Shown here: positions 52,014-52,182 of the stretch, in pieces
Layout of the letters: the number at the start of each line of letters is the position of its first letter
Numbering within the stretch: the first letter of the stretch is position 1
From: an uncultured Pirellulaceae bacterium
GTDB taxonomy: Bacteria; Planctomycetota; Planctomycetia; Pirellulales; Pirellulaceae
DNA: 52,182 nucleotides
NCBI GenBank assembly: GCA_938040995.1
Contig: CALHZT010000225.1
Span: forward strand, 1-52,182
Direction: 5' to 3'
Program-made: the position numbers and the translations under genes
The notes under the pieces: model-generated
What the model was told of the DNA's origin: nothing
The model's database searches: none
The model's input: the letters and a program-made list of their open reading frames with translations, nothing else

Positions 52014-52182
52014 GCGGTTCGGCGCTAGCCGCCGGTGGGTTCAGCGTCATTGACGCATCGAATCCTTGAGCACGTCCAGCAGTTCCGACGTTAAATTGCA
52101 GCCAGTCCCCGTCTCACAAAACCGCTTCGCAAGCAGGCCTGCTTCCAGGTTCTCTACCCACCGGCGGCTAGCGCCGAACCGC
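52014..52182. repeat. Perfect 27-base inverted repeat at the window end
   Basis: GCGGTTCGGCGCTAGCCGCC and the seven following bases (52014-52040) are the exact reverse complement of 52156-52182, with a 115-base middle. The right arm reaches the window edge, so the element may continue. It is of the GGCGCTAGCCGCCGGTGGG type seen between genes in planctomycetes (from memory). Confidence 0.75.

Noticed and set aside
1..52182. CRISPR array or phage/integrase island
   Set aside because: No regular direct repeats with spacers, no cas, integrase or phage structural genes were seen.

Overview
The window comes from a planctomycete (phylum Planctomycetota), most likely a Pirellulales/Rhodopirellula-type bacterium. 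The reasons are: a PEP-CTERM surface protein, a tandem DUF3467 protein, a DUF1573 protein, an AddB-like nuclease, a valyl-tRNA synthetase with a zinc-ribbon insert, moderate GC content, frequent TTG/GTG starts, and many imperfect inverted-repeat (foldback) elements between genes. This assignment is inference from gene content; no rRNA is present.

Layout. 1-3.4 kb: the 5' end of a tRNA (minus strand, cut by the window edge), an inverted repeat, then a minus-strand pair, LarA-like protein and xylose isomerase (xylA), and a small unknown gene. 3.7-7 kb: an orphan DUF4347 domain and a membrane GGDEF/HD-GYP-like signalling protein. 7.2-28.3 kb: a large exopolysaccharide/O-antigen-type locus in two opposed blocks. 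The plus block has a GT2, an aminotransferase-oxidoreductase fusion, a hexapeptide acetyltransferase, an FAD oxidoreductase, a polysaccharide deacetylase, an initiating sugar-phosphate transferase and a GT39-like membrane protein. The minus block is an eight-gene probable operon: chain-length protein (Wzz), tyrosine-kinase-like ATPase, GT4-like transferase, Wzx flippase, Wzy-type ligase/polymerase, GT4, NAD epimerase and WecB/TagA. An acyltransferase and a metallophosphoesterase lie between the blocks. Together they look like a Wzx/Wzy-dependent pathway that makes a polymer containing a 3-amino (acylamino) sugar; no outer-membrane exporter is seen.

28.7-37.6 kb: an AddB-like nuclease, a sodium:solute symporter, a DUF3467 protein, a small secreted protein, a putative lipoprotein and a PH-domain membrane protein, separated by repeat elements. 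38.2-41.3 kb: an RbfA-like gene overlapping a short RtcB RNA ligase, converging on a two-gene minus operon: DUF1573 and a small lipoprotein with a heavy-metal-associated (HMA) domain. In the second gene the first cysteine of the CxxC metal site is an in-frame TGA, followed by a SECIS-like hairpin and about 64 further well-conserved codons. I read this as an undescribed or unannotated selenocysteine-containing HMA lipoprotein, the most interesting item in the window.

41.8-45.0 kb: the housekeeping group ffh-rpsP-trmD-rplS. 45.3-52.2 kb: the PEP-CTERM protein, a bifunctional nuclease (DUF151), a repeat copy, valS and a divergent class-3 lipase, ending in a perfect 27-base inverted repeat.
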